Source: DATDDB01 sp035260545 (GTDB taxonomy: Bacteria; Pseudomonadota; Gammaproteobacteria; Burkholderiales; Gallionellaceae). Taken from it: a stretch of DNA of 59,213 nucleotides. The stretch is taken from NCBI GenBank assembly GCA_035260545.1, contig DATFUZ010000065.1, positions 1-59,213 on the forward strand. Reading direction: 5' to 3'. Shown piece by piece: positions 33,795 through 43,561 of this stretch (the stretch's first letter is position 1; each line of letters begins with the position of its first letter). The position numbers and the translations under genes are program-made. The notes beneath the pieces are model-generated. The model was given only the letters and a program-made list of their open reading frames with translations. It did no database searches and was not told the origin of the DNA.

Positions 33795-36700
33795 ATGCTT
33801 CCATTTGAGGAAAGGCTGGAGCAATTCGGCCGAAAAACCGAAGCGTCAATCGACGAACTGATCGTCCTGACGCAATCCGCCCCCGTGGCGGAGAGCGCTG
33901 TAGCGGCGCAGGCTGTGCTCGCACGCTACGGCAGGCTGGTGGCGCAATTAGGCGAAATCGCCGCGCAGCATCAGCTGTCCGGCGCGCACGCCGTATGTGC
34001 CCTGGTTGAAACCAACCTCCTCCTGCTGCAGGACGACAAGCGTGCGCTGACGCCCGGCGAAACGGCGACCCTCGAAGCGTGGCCCATGCTGCTGCTGGGC
34101 TACATCGCGAATCACGCCGACCGCGATGCCAGCACTGCCCTGCTGCAAAGCCTGGCCGGCCACTGGCCCATTTCGCTGCCGCTGGAGTCGGCCGCGGAAG
34201 AACTGCGGCTCCTGATGGGACAAGCCGAGCCTGCGTCATCCGCGCCTGCCGCAGAGGAACCGGCGTCCGCAATCCTTGGCCCTGCCATGGATGACGCCGG
34301 AGAGACTGCGCTTCTTCCCGTTACCCGCGAGGCATACGCAACGCGGGAAGCCGCGCCGGCGAACGTCGCGGCCGAAGATGCGCCAATCGTGTCGGCTGGC
34401 TGCGCCGGGCTGGCGGCGGAGGAGCCGGTAGCCCCGGACAATGCAGATTTGGAGCTCCCGCCGTTCGCAAATGCCGTCCTCGAGCAGCCCGAAGCCGGGA
34501 TCACCTCGACGGTCCCCGTTTACCTGAATGCGTTTGCGCCGGCGGAGCCGGCGCAAACGCCCGGCGCCGAAGCAGCCGCGGCGGATTCCGTTCCCGAAGC
34601 GTCAACGTCGCAACCAGCAGTTCCTGCGGAATTCCTGCCCGAGAGTGTCGAGCATAACGACGGCGGCGCCAGTTTCGCCGCCGCATTGCTCCCGCCCGCC
34701 ACCGGCACACAGCATGTTACGCGGCCCATGCTCGATATTCTGCTGGATGAGCTGAAGCCCCTGAACGAGGCCTTTGAATCGGTGATCGCCGAGGCAACCC
34801 AGGGTAGCGACGACGATCGTCTGGCGGCGCTGGGGGAGTTGCTGGACTTTATGGAGCGCCTCAAGCTGGCCGTGGAAACTATTGGCCTGACCGTGCTGGC
34901 TGCGCTGCTCACCCGCATCAAGGTCGAACTCGTGCTGCTGCCGGGCGGACTTTCCGAAGACCACCGCGAGTTACTGCGCCGCCTGCCACGCGCCATGGTG
35001 GCCTACCTTCAGGCACCGGATGCACCCGCCGCAGCGGCGGGCCTGGTGGTCCTGCTCGCCGACACGCGCTGGTCCAATCCCCTTGCCGGATATACACTGG
35101 CGGCATGGCGGGCCGCGCTGGCCGACATCGCACTCTCCGAATCCACGAGCGCGCCAGCGCCCGCCCCGGTTGCCCCTGAGGAAGTCCATGCCGTGGAAGC
35201 GCTGACCGGCGATGCCTTGCCCGGCGAAACCGCGTCTCGCGATATGCCGGCCACCGCGTTCGGCCTGGACGCATCGGCGGGGGCAGAATTGGCCGCGGCG
35301 CCCGAGCTCACCCGGGATGAGACGCCACCGGCAGAGCCCGAAGCCGACGTCTCCGCTCCCGGCACAGCTGAACTCGAAGCTGTTCCATCGGTGGCAGCCG
35401 GCGAGACGTCGCTTGCGGGGGCCGCTCCGCTGGTGCTGGCGGAGCCGGTGCACGCGAAAGCGCCCGCCGCGGGGCTGCTGTCCGCGGACGTGGCGCTCGA
35501 AAACGTGGCGCCGGAAACGGCTGCGGCGCAGGACGCCACGCCTGAACCATCCACATGGCAGGACACTGCGATGTCCGCAGGGCCCGACCTCGCTGCCCAT
35601 GCGGAAAGCGCTGCCGAAGTTCCCCCACTGTCCCCGCCCGGCGCCGGTGGACAATCTGTCGAACGTCCCATGGTCCAGATTCTGCTGGACGAACTGCAGC
35701 CGCTGAACGACGAGTTCACGGCGCTCGTTTCTGCCGCCACCCGGGGTGTCGCCGATGACAGGCTGGCCGCGCTGGGCGACCTGCTGGATCTGCTAGAGCG
35801 CGTGAAGATCACGGTTGAAGGCATCGGCCTGACGGCGCTCGCCGCCCTGCTTGCCCAAATCGGCCTGGCGATAGTGTCGCTCCCCGATGGGCTCACCGAT
35901 GAGCACCGCGACTTGCTCCACGGACTGCCAGACGCCTTGACCGCCTACCTGCGCGCGCCGGACGATGCGGCCGCATGCGCCGGCCTTGTCGCACTGCTCG
36001 CAGACAGCCGCTGGCCGGTCGCGGCAACCGAAGAGACCCGCGCCGCGTGGCGCGCCGCACTGTCGGACATGGAGGTGTCGGAAACCTCAGCCCACCTGAC
36101 GCCCGCGCGGGCCACCGCAGCCGCACCGGAAGACGTTTCGCTGGAACTGCCGGCGGAAGTGAATTCCGAACTGCTGGATGGCTTGCTGCAGGAACTCCCG
36201 GTTCAGGTGTCCGCCTTCACTTCGGCCGTCGCCAGCATCACGGGACCTCGCGGCACCCTCAAGGATGCCGAGCAGGCCATGCGCGCGGCGCATACGCTGA
36301 AAGGCGCAGCCAACACCGTTGGCATACCGGGTATTGCCAATCTGACCCACCAACTCGAGGATATTCTGGTCGCGCTGGGGGAAGCCGGGAGATTACCGCA
36401 GGGCAAACTCGCCGATGTGCTGACCGATGCCGGGGACTGCCTGGAGGCGATGAGTGAGTTCCTGCTCGGCCTGGGCGCTGCGCCGGACAACGCCCAGGCC
36501 ATATTGCAGCAGGTGCTGGACCTCGCCAATCGCATCGACAGAGAAGGCATCGCCGAATTGCTCGGCGACGCCGCCGCACTGCCCGCCGCCGAGGCGACAC
36601 CGCAAGCCGCTCCATCTCAAACCGCTGCGGCCTCAAAGCATGAATCGACGGAAGCCGCAGCAGTGGACCAGAAGCAGCAACCGCAGGCAGCGACAGAACA

Positions 36701-38519
36701 GTCCCTGCGCGTTCCGGCGCCGCTGGTGGACGAACTGCTAAGCCTTGCTGGCGAGACACTGATTTCTAATTCGCAACTGCAGGACCACCTGAAGTCGACC
36801 ATTATCCAGAACCAGGCAGTTCACCGGCAGCATCAGCTTATCCTCAAGCTGGTTGGCGAACTTGAGACGCTGGTGGATATCCGGGGCATTACCTCGCAGC
36901 AACAGGGCGCAGAGCAAGGCGACGGATTCGATTCCCTGGAATTCGAGCACTACAACGAATTGCAGACCATCAGCCGGCAGTTGATGGAGGCCACCACCGA
37001 CGCCCGGGAAATGTCGCACATGGCGGAGCAGGAGCTGGACGCGCTGGAAGAAGCGCTGGGCGACCAGCAGCGCCTGCAGATGGCCAACCAGCATGCGCTG
37101 CTGCGCACGCGGATGATGCCGGTCAGCAACATCATTCCCCGCCTGCAGCGCAGCGTGCGGCAGACCGGGCGCCTCCTCGACAAGCAGGTGGAATTCACGG
37201 TCACGGGCGAAGGCACCCGCATGGACACCAACGTGCTCAACGATCTCATGGACCCGTTGATGCACATGCTGCGTAACGCCGTGGACCATGGCATTGAAAA
37301 GCCGGAGGTGCGCCTCGCGGAGGGGAAATCCCCCGAAGGCCATATCGAGCTGGCATTTGCGCGCGAAGGCGACACCATCGTGGTCCGTTGCCGCGACGAC
37401 GGAGCCGGCCTGGATCACGCGGCCATCCGGCGCATCGCGGAAAGCAAGGGCATGATCGTGCTGGGGCACATCCACACCAACGAAGAACTCGCGCGCCTGA
37501 TCCTCATGCCAGGATTTTCCACGCGCGACGAAGCCTCCCAGGTTTCCGGACGGGGCGTAGGCATGGACGTGGTATACAGCCGCGTGCAGCAGATGAAAGG
37601 CATGCTTTCCCTGGACTCACAGAAAGGCCGGGGCCTTGTCATCGAATTGCGCCTGCCGGCCACCCTGCTCTCCATGCACGCCTTGATCATTCGGCAGCGC
37701 GAACGGCGTTTCGCAGTTTCCACTCGCGGCGTCGAGGACATCCGCTACGTGTCCCGCGAGAATGTGGTTGAAATCGGCGCGCGCCAGTTCGTTCGCGATG
37801 GCGAAAAGATATATGCCCTGCTCCGCCTGGAACAGGCGCTGGCCATGCCCCCTGACCGTCGCGCAAAGGACAGGGCCGGCCATCCCGTGCTCCTGCTCCG
37901 CATGGAGGACGGCTCGGAAAGGGCCGTGCTGGTGCAGGAGGTGCTGGAAAGCCGCGAAATCGTGATGAAGAAATTCAACCGCTTTGTGCCGCAAGTGAGC
38001 GGCGTCATCGGCGCGGCCATTCTCGGAAATGGTGAGGTCGCCCCGGTGATCGACCTGTTTGACCTGTTCCAGGCTCCGGTGAGGAAGCTCGCGAGCGCGC
38101 AGCGTGCGCAGGGCGCAAGCGCAGCAGTTGCAGCGCCGGAAGAGAAACCCAGGCGCGCCCTGGTCGTGGACGACTCGCTTTCCGCGCGGCGCGCAGTCGT
38201 GCAATTGCTGAAAGACGAGGGCTACGAGATCCGCACCGCGAACGACGGCCTGGAGGCGGTGAGCGTCCTGGAAAGGTGGATTCCGGACATCATCATCTCG
38301 GACATGGAAATGCCGCGCATGAACGGCCTGGAATTGACCTCCAACGTGCGCCACGCCGAACAGACCAGGGACGTGCCCGTCATCATGATCACCTCGCGCT
38401 CCACCGCCAAGCATCGCCAGATGAGCGCCGCGGCGGGCGTGAGCCTGCATATGATCAAGCCGTTCAGCGACGATGAACTCGTTACCCAGGTCTCGAGACT
38501 GACAGAGAAAGCGCAATGA
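33795..38519 (+). CDS. chpA: Hybrid chemosensory histidine kinase ChpA with duplicated N-terminal domain
   Basis: 1574 aa. Residues 310-455 and 624-770 are near-copies of one ~145-aa helical domain (RPMLDILLDELKPLN versus RPMVQILLDELQPLN), linked by Ala/Pro/Glu-rich disordered stretches. One canonical Hpt domain follows, with His833 in AAHTLKGAANTVG. Then come the CheA dimer region, HATPase (MLRNAVDHGIEKPE, GFSTRDEASQVSGRGVGMDVV), a CheW-like domain, and a C-terminal receiver with Asp1503 (IIISDMEMPRMNG). Pseudomonas ChpA is longer with more Hpt copies. It controls type IV pilus twitching or surface sensing. The stop overlaps the next start by four bases. Confidence 0.93.
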   Translation: MLPFEERLEQFGRKTEASIDELIVLTQSAPVAESAVAAQAVLARYGRLVAQLGEIAAQHQLSGAHAVCALVETNLLLLQDDKRALTPGETATLEAWPMLLLGYIANHADRDASTALLQSLAGHWPISLPLESAAEELRLLMGQAEPASSAPAAEEPASAILGPAMDDAGETALLPVTREAYATREAAPANVAAEDAPIVSAGCAGLAAEEPVAPDNADLELPPFANAVLEQPEAGITSTVPVYLNAFAPAEPAQTPGAEAAAADSVPEASTSQPAVPAEFLPESVEHNDGGASFAAALLPPATGTQHVTRPMLDILLDELKPLNEAFESVIAEATQGSDDDRLAALGELLDFMERLKLAVETIGLTVLAALLTRIKVELVLLPGGLSEDHRELLRRLPRAMVAYLQAPDAPAAAAGLVVLLADTRWSNPLAGYTLAAWRAALADIALSESTSAPAPAPVAPEEVHAVEALTGDALPGETASRDMPATAFGLDASAGAELAAAPELTRDETPPAEPEADVSAPGTAELEAVPSVAAGETSLAGAAPLVLAEPVHAKAPAAGLLSADVALENVAPETAAAQDATPEPSTWQDTAMSAGPDLAAHAESAAEVPPLSPPGAGGQSVERPMVQILLDELQPLNDEFTALVSAATRGVADDRLAALGDLLDLLERVKITVEGIGLTALAALLAQIGLAIVSLPDGLTDEHRDLLHGLPDALTAYLRAPDDAAACAGLVALLADSRWPVAATEETRAAWRAALSDMEVSETSAHLTPARATAAAPEDVSLELPAEVNSELLDGLLQELPVQVSAFTSAVASITGPRGTLKDAEQAMRAAHTLKGAANTVGIPGIANLTHQLEDILVALGEAGRLPQGKLADVLTDAGDCLEAMSEFLLGLGAAPDNAQAILQQVLDLANRIDREGIAELLGDAAALPAAEATPQAAPSQTAAASKHESTEAAAVDQKQQPQAATEQSLRVPAPLVDELLSLAGETLISNSQLQDHLKSTIIQNQAVHRQHQLILKLVGELETLVDIRGITSQQQGAEQGDGFDSLEFEHYNELQTISRQLMEATTDAREMSHMAEQELDALEEALGDQQRLQMANQHALLRTRMMPVSNIIPRLQRSVRQTGRLLDKQVEFTVTGEGTRMDTNVLNDLMDPLMHMLRNAVDHGIEKPEVRLAEGKSPEGHIELAFAREGDTIVVRCRDDGAGLDHAAIRRIAESKGMIVLGHIHTNEELARLILMPGFSTRDEASQVSGRGVGMDVVYSRVQQMKGMLSLDSQKGRGLVIELRLPATLLSMHALIIRQRERRFAVSTRGVEDIRYVSRENVVEIGARQFVRDGEKIYALLRLEQALAMPPDRRAKDRAGHPVLLLRMEDGSERAVLVQEVLESREIVMKKFNRFVPQVSGVIGAAILGNGEVAPVIDLFDLFQAPVRKLASAQRAQGASAAVAAPEEKPRRALVVDDSLSARRAVVQLLKDEGYEIRTANDGLEAVSVLERWIPDIIISDMEMPRMNGLELTSNVRHAEQTRDVPVIMITSRSTAKHRQMSAAAGVSLHMIKPFSDDELVTQVSRLTEKAQ

Positions 38520-38983
38520 ACTCCATACTGATCACCCAGGACGGCGTCGACGGCGCCACCGCGCTGCTGGAAATTGCGGAATTGCGTCTTACCCTCCCGC
38601 AAGCCGAAATCTGCGCGCTGGAGTCCGCCGGCGACATTGACGCCGACGAAACCAAACCCCTTAGCATCGGCTGGGTGCACTTCCGCCACGAACGCTGGCC
38701 GGTGTATTGCCTTTCTCCCGAACTCACGCCGCTCGTGATCGTGCCCAAGGCACGCCGTTCCTGCGTGGTGCTGAATACCGGCGCAGGCTTTCTCGGGATC
38801 CTTTGCGACAACACCGAATTCGGCATCCAGTTGACGCTGGAGCAGCAGCAGCCGCTGCCCCCCGCCATGCAGATGCCCGGCAGCCCCATCACCGGCCTGG
38901 TCGCGCTGAGCCAGGACGAGGTGGCGTGTGCGACAAACGCGGAACGCCTCGTAAACTATCTGACCCGGCAGGTGAATCTGTAA
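38516..38983 (+). CDS. Divergent CheW-like protein after chpA
   Basis: 155 aa. It starts in an ATGA overlap with chpA and ends one base into the next gene. The pattern (LLEIAELRLTLPQAEICAL, WPVYCLSPEL, SCVVLNTGAGFLGILCD, PLPPAMQMPGSPITGLVAL) follows the CheW beta-barrel but lacks a clear coupling signature. It is presumably an extra adaptor for a particular receptor in the Pil-Chp array. Confidence 0.7.
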   Translation: MNSILITQDGVDGATALLEIAELRLTLPQAEICALESAGDIDADETKPLSIGWVHFRHERWPVYCLSPELTPLVIVPKARRSCVVLNTGAGFLGILCDNTEFGIQLTLEQQQPLPPAMQMPGSPITGLVALSQDEVACATNAERLVNYLTRQVNL

Positions 38984-39441
38984 TGGCCGCACCCAAGAAC
39001 ACCAAAGAACGCCCTAACGCCTGGCTGCTGGACTTCGGACAGATGCTGCGCGCCGCGGTCGGCATGCGCGTGCTGCTCCAGATCATCGACCAGCCACGGC
39101 TGCATCCCGTTCCGTGTACGCCTGCCTATTGCCGCAGTGTCTATTCCTGGCAGGGCCGCCTCATGCCGGTGGTGGATATGGCGGCGCTACTGGGACACGA
39201 GCCGCAAACGCCGCGCCTGCTTGCCATTGCCGGCTACCAGGAGGCCCCGGGCGAGGCGCCCAGACTGGGCGGCCTGCTGCTTTCCGTAGCACCCATGCCG
39301 CTCATCGCGGGAAACGACCAGGCCTGCGCCTTGCCCGAACAGTCCGATGCATGGCCGAAATTCGCAATTTCCTGTTTCGGCCATCAGGGGGACGCCATTC
39401 CGGTGCTGCACCTGGGGCGCATCTTCTCCAGACAATCCTGA
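38983..39441 (+). CDS. Second CheW-like adaptor after chpA
   Basis: 152 aa from the ATG at 38983, overlapping the previous stop by one base. CheW pattern: LLDFGQMLRAAVG, HPVPCTPAYCRSVYSWQGRLMPVVDMAALLG and a closing FGHQGDAIPVLHLGRIF. It is the last gene of the pilG-chpA operon and is followed by a terminator shared with htpG. Confidence 0.75.
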   Translation: MAAPKNTKERPNAWLLDFGQMLRAAVGMRVLLQIIDQPRLHPVPCTPAYCRSVYSWQGRLMPVVDMAALLGHEPQTPRLLAIAGYQEAPGEAPRLGGLLLSVAPMPLIAGNDQACALPEQSDAWPKFAISCFGHQGDAIPVLHLGRIFSRQS

Positions 39442-39480
39442 TTTCCACGCGCAGCCATTCATCCGGCGCGCAAGAAAGAG

Positions 39481-39504
39481 AACGGGGCCTTGCGGCCCCG
39501 TTTT
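39481..39504. terminator. Intrinsic terminator between the chp operon and htpG
   Basis: A perfect 9-bp stem (39481-39489 with 39494-39502) with a 4-base loop is followed by a T-run to 39504 on the plus strand. It lies between two convergent genes, so it ends the pil-chp transcript, and may also act on htpG in the other direction although few T are available there. Confidence 0.85.
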
Positions 39505-39509
39505 CCTGC

Positions 39510-41411
39510 TTACTTCCCGCCCATTTCCAGCATGAGCTGGTTCATCCGCTTGACGAATGAGGCCGGATCGTCCAGCTGCCCGCCTTCGGCAAGCAGCGCC
39601 TGGTCGAAAAGCACGGCCGCCCAGTCGTCGAAGCGCGCCACTTCGTATTTCAGCCGCAGCACCACCGGATGCTTGGGGTTGATCTCCAGGATGGGCATGC
39701 TGTTCGGCGCCGTTTGCCCGGCGGCCTTGAGCATGCGGGCAAGGTTGGCGCTCAGATCATTTTCGTCCGCCACCAGGCAGGCCGGGCTGTCGGTCAGGCG
39801 ATGGGTGACGCGCACCTCCTTCACGCGCTCGCCCAGGCTGTCCTTGATCTTCCCGGTGAGGTCCTTGAACTCGTCGGCCTCTTTTTCCTGTTCCTGCTTT
39901 TCGGCCTCATCCTCGAGCTTGCCCAGGTCCAGGCCGCCCTTGGCCACGGAGACCAGTTCCTTGCCCTCGAATTCCGTCAGGTAGCCGACCACCCACTCGT
40001 CCACGCGGTCTGAGAGCAGCATGACCTCGATGCCCTTCTTGCGGAACACCTCCAAGTGCGGACTGTTCCTCGCAGCATTGAAGGTATCGGCGGTCACATA
40101 GTAGATTTTTTCCTGGCCTTCCTTCATGCGGCCGATGTAATCCGCAAGGGACACGGTCTGCTCCGCCGTGTCAGCCTGGGTGCTGGCGAAGCGCAGCAGG
40201 CCGGCAATTTTGTCCTTATTCGCGAAATCCTCGCCCACACCCTCCTTCAGCACCTGGCCGAATTCGGCCCAGAACGTCGCGTATTTTTCCGCATCGTTCT
40301 TCGCCATGTCGTCCAGCAGCCCCAGCACCTTGGAGGCACAGCCCTTGCGGATGGCCTCAATGTCCTTGGATTCCTGCAAAATCTCGCGCGAGACGTTGAG
40401 CGGCAGGTCGGCCGAATCCACTACCCCGCGCACGAAGCGCAGGTACAGCGGCATCAGTTGCTCGGCGTCGTCCATGATGAACACGCGCCGCACGTAGAGC
40501 TTGATGCCGTGGCGCGCGTTGCGGTCCCACAAGTCGAACGGCGCCCGGCTGGGGATATACAGCAACTGGGTGTATTCCTGCCTGCCTTCCACTCGCGCAT
40601 GCGTCCACGCCAGCGGATCCTGAAAGTCGTGGCCGACGTGCTTATAGAATTCCCGGTACTGCTCCTCGCTGATCTCGCTCTTGGGGCGCGCCCACAGGGC
40701 AGAGGCCTGATTGACGGTCTCATCCTCGTCGGTGATCTCGTTCTTGCCCTCCTTCCACTCTTCCTTCTTCATCAGGATGGGCTGCACAATGTGGTTGGAA
40801 TACTTGCGGATGATGTCGCGCAGCTTGTAACCATCCAGGAGGTCGTCCTGGCCTTCGCGCAGGTGCAGGGTAATCTCGGTGCCACGCGCTGGCTTGTCCG
40901 TCATCTCGATGGTGAATTCGCCGGCGCCTTCCGATTCCCAGCGTACGCCCTGGTCGGCCTTCTCACCGGCACGGCGGGTAATCACGCTCACCTTGTCGGC
41001 CACGATGAAGGCGGAATAGAAGCCCACGCCGAACTGGCCGATGAGGTTGGCATCCTTCTGCTGGTCTCCGGAAAGCTTGCTGAAAAATTCGCGCGTGCCG
41101 GATTTGGCGATAGTGCCGAGATTGGCGATCACCTCGTCCCGGTTCATCCCGATGCCATTGTCGGCGATGGTGAGGGTGCGCGCCGTCTTGTCGTAGGCGA
41201 TGCGGATCTTCAGGTCGGAATCGTCCTCGAACAGGCTGTCGTTGTGCAGCGCCTCGAAGCGCAGCTTGTCGCAGGCGTCCGAGGCGTTGGAAACCAGCTC
41301 CCGCAGGAAAATCTCGCGATTGGAGTAAAGCGAGTGGATCATCAGTTGCAGAAGCTGCTTCACTTCCGTCTGGAAGCCCATCGTTTCGCGGTTGGCGGTA
41401 TTGGCTGTCAT
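39510..41411 (-). CDS. htpG: HSP90 chaperone HtpG
   Basis: 633 aa from the ATG at 41411, which has GGAGAG upstream; a second in-frame ATG at 41423 is less likely. GHKL ATPase motifs are present (ELVSNASDACDKLRFEAL, DNGIGMNRDEVIANLGTIA, GQFGVGFYSAFIVAD). The C-terminal dimerisation domain is complete. It is convergent with the chp operon and divergent from a small outer membrane protein. Confidence 0.97.
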   Translation of the reverse strand: MTANTANRETMGFQTEVKQLLQLMIHSLYSNREIFLRELVSNASDACDKLRFEALHNDSLFEDDSDLKIRIAYDKTARTLTIADNGIGMNRDEVIANLGTIAKSGTREFFSKLSGDQQKDANLIGQFGVGFYSAFIVADKVSVITRRAGEKADQGVRWESEGAGEFTIEMTDKPARGTEITLHLREGQDDLLDGYKLRDIIRKYSNHIVQPILMKKEEWKEGKNEITDEDETVNQASALWARPKSEISEEQYREFYKHVGHDFQDPLAWTHARVEGRQEYTQLLYIPSRAPFDLWDRNARHGIKLYVRRVFIMDDAEQLMPLYLRFVRGVVDSADLPLNVSREILQESKDIEAIRKGCASKVLGLLDDMAKNDAEKYATFWAEFGQVLKEGVGEDFANKDKIAGLLRFASTQADTAEQTVSLADYIGRMKEGQEKIYYVTADTFNAARNSPHLEVFRKKGIEVMLLSDRVDEWVVGYLTEFEGKELVSVAKGGLDLGKLEDEAEKQEQEKEADEFKDLTGKIKDSLGERVKEVRVTHRLTDSPACLVADENDLSANLARMLKAAGQTAPNSMPILEINPKHPVVLRLKYEVARFDDWAAVLFDQALLAEGGQLDDPASFVKRMNQLMLEMGGK

Positions 41412-41588
41412 ACGTCTCTCCATTGCTTGTTCAATGCCCGGAGCGCAAAGATGGGGGCAGCCCGGCGGAATTCAAGGGCCATGGATATTCGCTTCGCATG
41501 CCCGGGCCCCTCCGGTCAAATGACCCCGAACGCCCCGCGGGTTGAAGCACGCCGGGGCGAGTTCCATAGTAAAAAGGGAGGATATTTG

Positions 41589-42158
41589 ATGAAGCGCAAG
41601 TTACAACTTCTGGGCGCCGTGCTGACACTGGCCCTGTGTGCGGGAGCCGCGGACGCGGCGCCGAAAAACGGCTTTTCCGTGAACGGCGGCCTGATAAGCA
41701 GCAGTGTCACCACCACCATCGTCGGCACCGGCACTGCGCTGGACGGCGTCTCCTATTCCTATAACGGCTCCGGCCTGAGCGTAGGCTTCGACTACCAGTT
41801 CGCCCTCAATGACAACCTTACGCTCAACCCCTTCGTGATGCTCTCGGGCGAGAACATCTCCGGCCTGGGCAACAACATCACCGGCAACCACAGTATCCTC
41901 GGCCTGCAATTGCGCTACTGGATAGGCGATGTCTTCATCGGCGGCCACATCGGCGGCTATTCCGAGACGGTGACCAACAACAACTACAACCTCTCCACCA
42001 ACGCCTCTGGCCCCGGCGGCGGCCTGGTGGCAGGCTGGGAAAATCCGAATGGCGGCATATATATGATGGGGCAGCTCGACTCGGCGAAACTCAACTACGG
42101 TTACACCGACACCAGGCTGACCGACGTGCGCCTCAGCGTCGGCGACCGCTGGAAGTAA
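41589..42158 (+). CDS. Small outer-membrane beta-barrel protein of unknown role
   Basis: 189 aa from the ATG at 41589 (GGGAGGA site). A clean signal peptide (LQLLGAVLTLALCAGAADA) precedes repeated amphipathic strands such as LSVGFDYQFALNDNLTLNPFVML and GLQLRYWIGDVFIGGHIG. It resembles OmpA-N/OmpW-like barrels of eight strands. The C-terminus (VGDRWK) lacks the usual terminal aromatic, so the call is from overall pattern. The frame stays open far upstream across htpG on the other strand, which is not coding. Confidence 0.75.
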   Translation: MKRKLQLLGAVLTLALCAGAADAAPKNGFSVNGGLISSSVTTTIVGTGTALDGVSYSYNGSGLSVGFDYQFALNDNLTLNPFVMLSGENISGLGNNITGNHSILGLQLRYWIGDVFIGGHIGGYSETVTNNNYNLSTNASGPGGGLVAGWENPNGGIYMMGQLDSAKLNYGYTDTRLTDVRLSVGDRWK

Positions 42159-42215
42159 TCGGTTCGGACCCGCCGCCCGGCGGGCTCTTGCGTGTCCGGC
42201 ACGCCGGCCGGCTTC

Positions 42216-42237
42216 GCCGCAAGGCCTTTTTTGCGGC
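42216..42237 (+). terminator. Possible terminator after the outer membrane protein gene
   Basis: GCCGCAA (42216-42222) pairs with TTGCGGC (42231-42237) around a loop that contains the only T-run, so the geometry is imperfect. A GC-rich dyad (CCCGCCG and CGGCGGGC) lies just before it. Either may close the gene, whose stop is at 42158. Confidence 0.4.
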
Positions 42238-42301
42238 TTCGCAGCATCACAGTGCGTCTCGATTATGCGACGCGCCCTCGCTCACGCCCTGCTGAAGCGG
42301 A

Positions 42302-43561
42302 TTATTGGTAGCGCAACGCGTCTATCGGCTTGAGCCGCGACGCCTTGCGCGCCGGATACCAGCCGAAGAAGATGCCGATCGCAGCCGCCACGCCGAAGGA
42401 CATGACGATGGACACCGGGGTGACGACCACGTTGAACCCGCTCACCGCATAGATCAAGAATGCGCCGCCCACCCCCAGAACAACCCCGATCACGCAGCCG
42501 ATGAGGGAGATCATGATGGCCTCCAGCAAGAACTGCAACAAAACGTCGGCGGCGCGCGCACCGATGGCCATGCGTATGCCGATTTCCCGGGTGCGCTCAG
42601 TGACCGACACCAGCATGATGTTCATGATGCCTATCCCGCCCACCACCAGCGAGATGGACGCTATTGCGCCCAGCATGAGGGAGAACACCTGGGCAGTCGT
42701 GGCCGCCGTGTTCATGAGTGCGGTCAGATTGCGAATGGAGAAATCATCGTCCTCCCCTTGCCGGATGCGATGGCGCTGGCGCAGCAGGTCTGTCATTTCC
42801 TTCTGAACCGCCGGCATCACCCCGGCGGAAGTCGCCTGCACCATCATAAAGCGCACCGAGCCCTGGAACTGCGAACCGAACAGCTTGCGCTGCGCAGTGG
42901 TGACCGGAATCAGCACGGTGTCATCCTGGTCGCGGCCGTCCAGGCTCTGGCCCTTGGCGGCCAGCACACCGAGGACGAGGTAAGGGCTGTCCTTGATGCG
43001 TATGGTCCTTCCGACCGGGTCTTCGTTCCCGAAGAGATTCTGTACCACGGTCTGGCCCAGCAATGCCACACGTGTCGCCGAGCGCACATCTGACTCGGTG
43101 AATGGTGCTCCTTCCGCCAGGGTCCAGTTGCGCACAACCAGATAGCTCGGCGTTGTGCCATATACCGAAGTACTCCAGTTATTGGCGCCATATACCAGTT
43201 GCGCCGTCCCCGGTGCGGCCGGGGCGACGGCACCCACGCCGGGCAGCTCCTCAATGGCCTGTGCGTCGGCCAGGGTCAGGGTCGGTGCGGCGCCGAAGCC
43301 CATGCGCGCGCCGCCGGACGTCGTGGATCCCGACAGGACAATGAACAGGTTGCTGCCCATGGACGCGATGGTAGACTCCACCTTCTGCCGCACCCCCTGT
43401 CCTATGGCCAGCATGAGGATGACCGCTCCTACGCCTATGATCATGCCGAGCATGGTGAGGAAGGTGCGCATGCGGTTCGCGTTCATTGCCTGCCAGGCCT
43501 CGCTGAGCATGGCGAACACCATGCCGCCGGCAAAAGTCATCCGCCCGTCCCCCGCGCTCAC
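42302..43561 (-). CDS. macB: MacB-type ABC transporter permease
   Basis: 419 aa, FtsX/MacB superfamily. Four TM helices are visible: one near the N-terminus (FLTMLGMIIGVGAVILMLAI) before a large periplasmic domain, and three at the C-terminus (VFSLMLGAIASISLVVGGIG, EAIMISLIGCVIGVVLGVGG, VSIVMSFGVAAAIGIFFG). The ATPase is encoded separately upstream, whereas E. coli MacB is one chain. A GTG start overlaps the ATPase stop. It moves substrates from the periplasm through TolC; the substrate is unknown. Confidence 0.9.
   Translation of the reverse strand: MSAGDGRMTFAGGMVFAMLSEAWQAMNANRMRTFLTMLGMIIGVGAVILMLAIGQGVRQKVESTIASMGSNLFIVLSGSTTSGGARMGFGAAPTLTLADAQAIEELPGVGAVAPAAPGTAQLVYGANNWSTSVYGTTPSYLVVRNWTLAEGAPFTESDVRSATRVALLGQTVVQNLFGNEDPVGRTIRIKDSPYLVLGVLAAKGQSLDGRDQDDTVLIPVTTAQRKLFGSQFQGSVRFMMVQATSAGVMPAVQKEMTDLLRQRHRIRQGEDDDFSIRNLTALMNTAATTAQVFSLMLGAIASISLVVGGIGIMNIMLVSVTERTREIGIRMAIGARAADVLLQFLLEAIMISLIGCVIGVVLGVGGAFLIYAVSGFNVVVTPVSIVMSFGVAAAIGIFFGWYPARKASRLKPIDALRYQ

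Noticed and set aside
33004..34272. A 422-codon open frame antisense to pilJ and chpA
   Set aside because: It spans the junction of two real genes and lacks domain signals.
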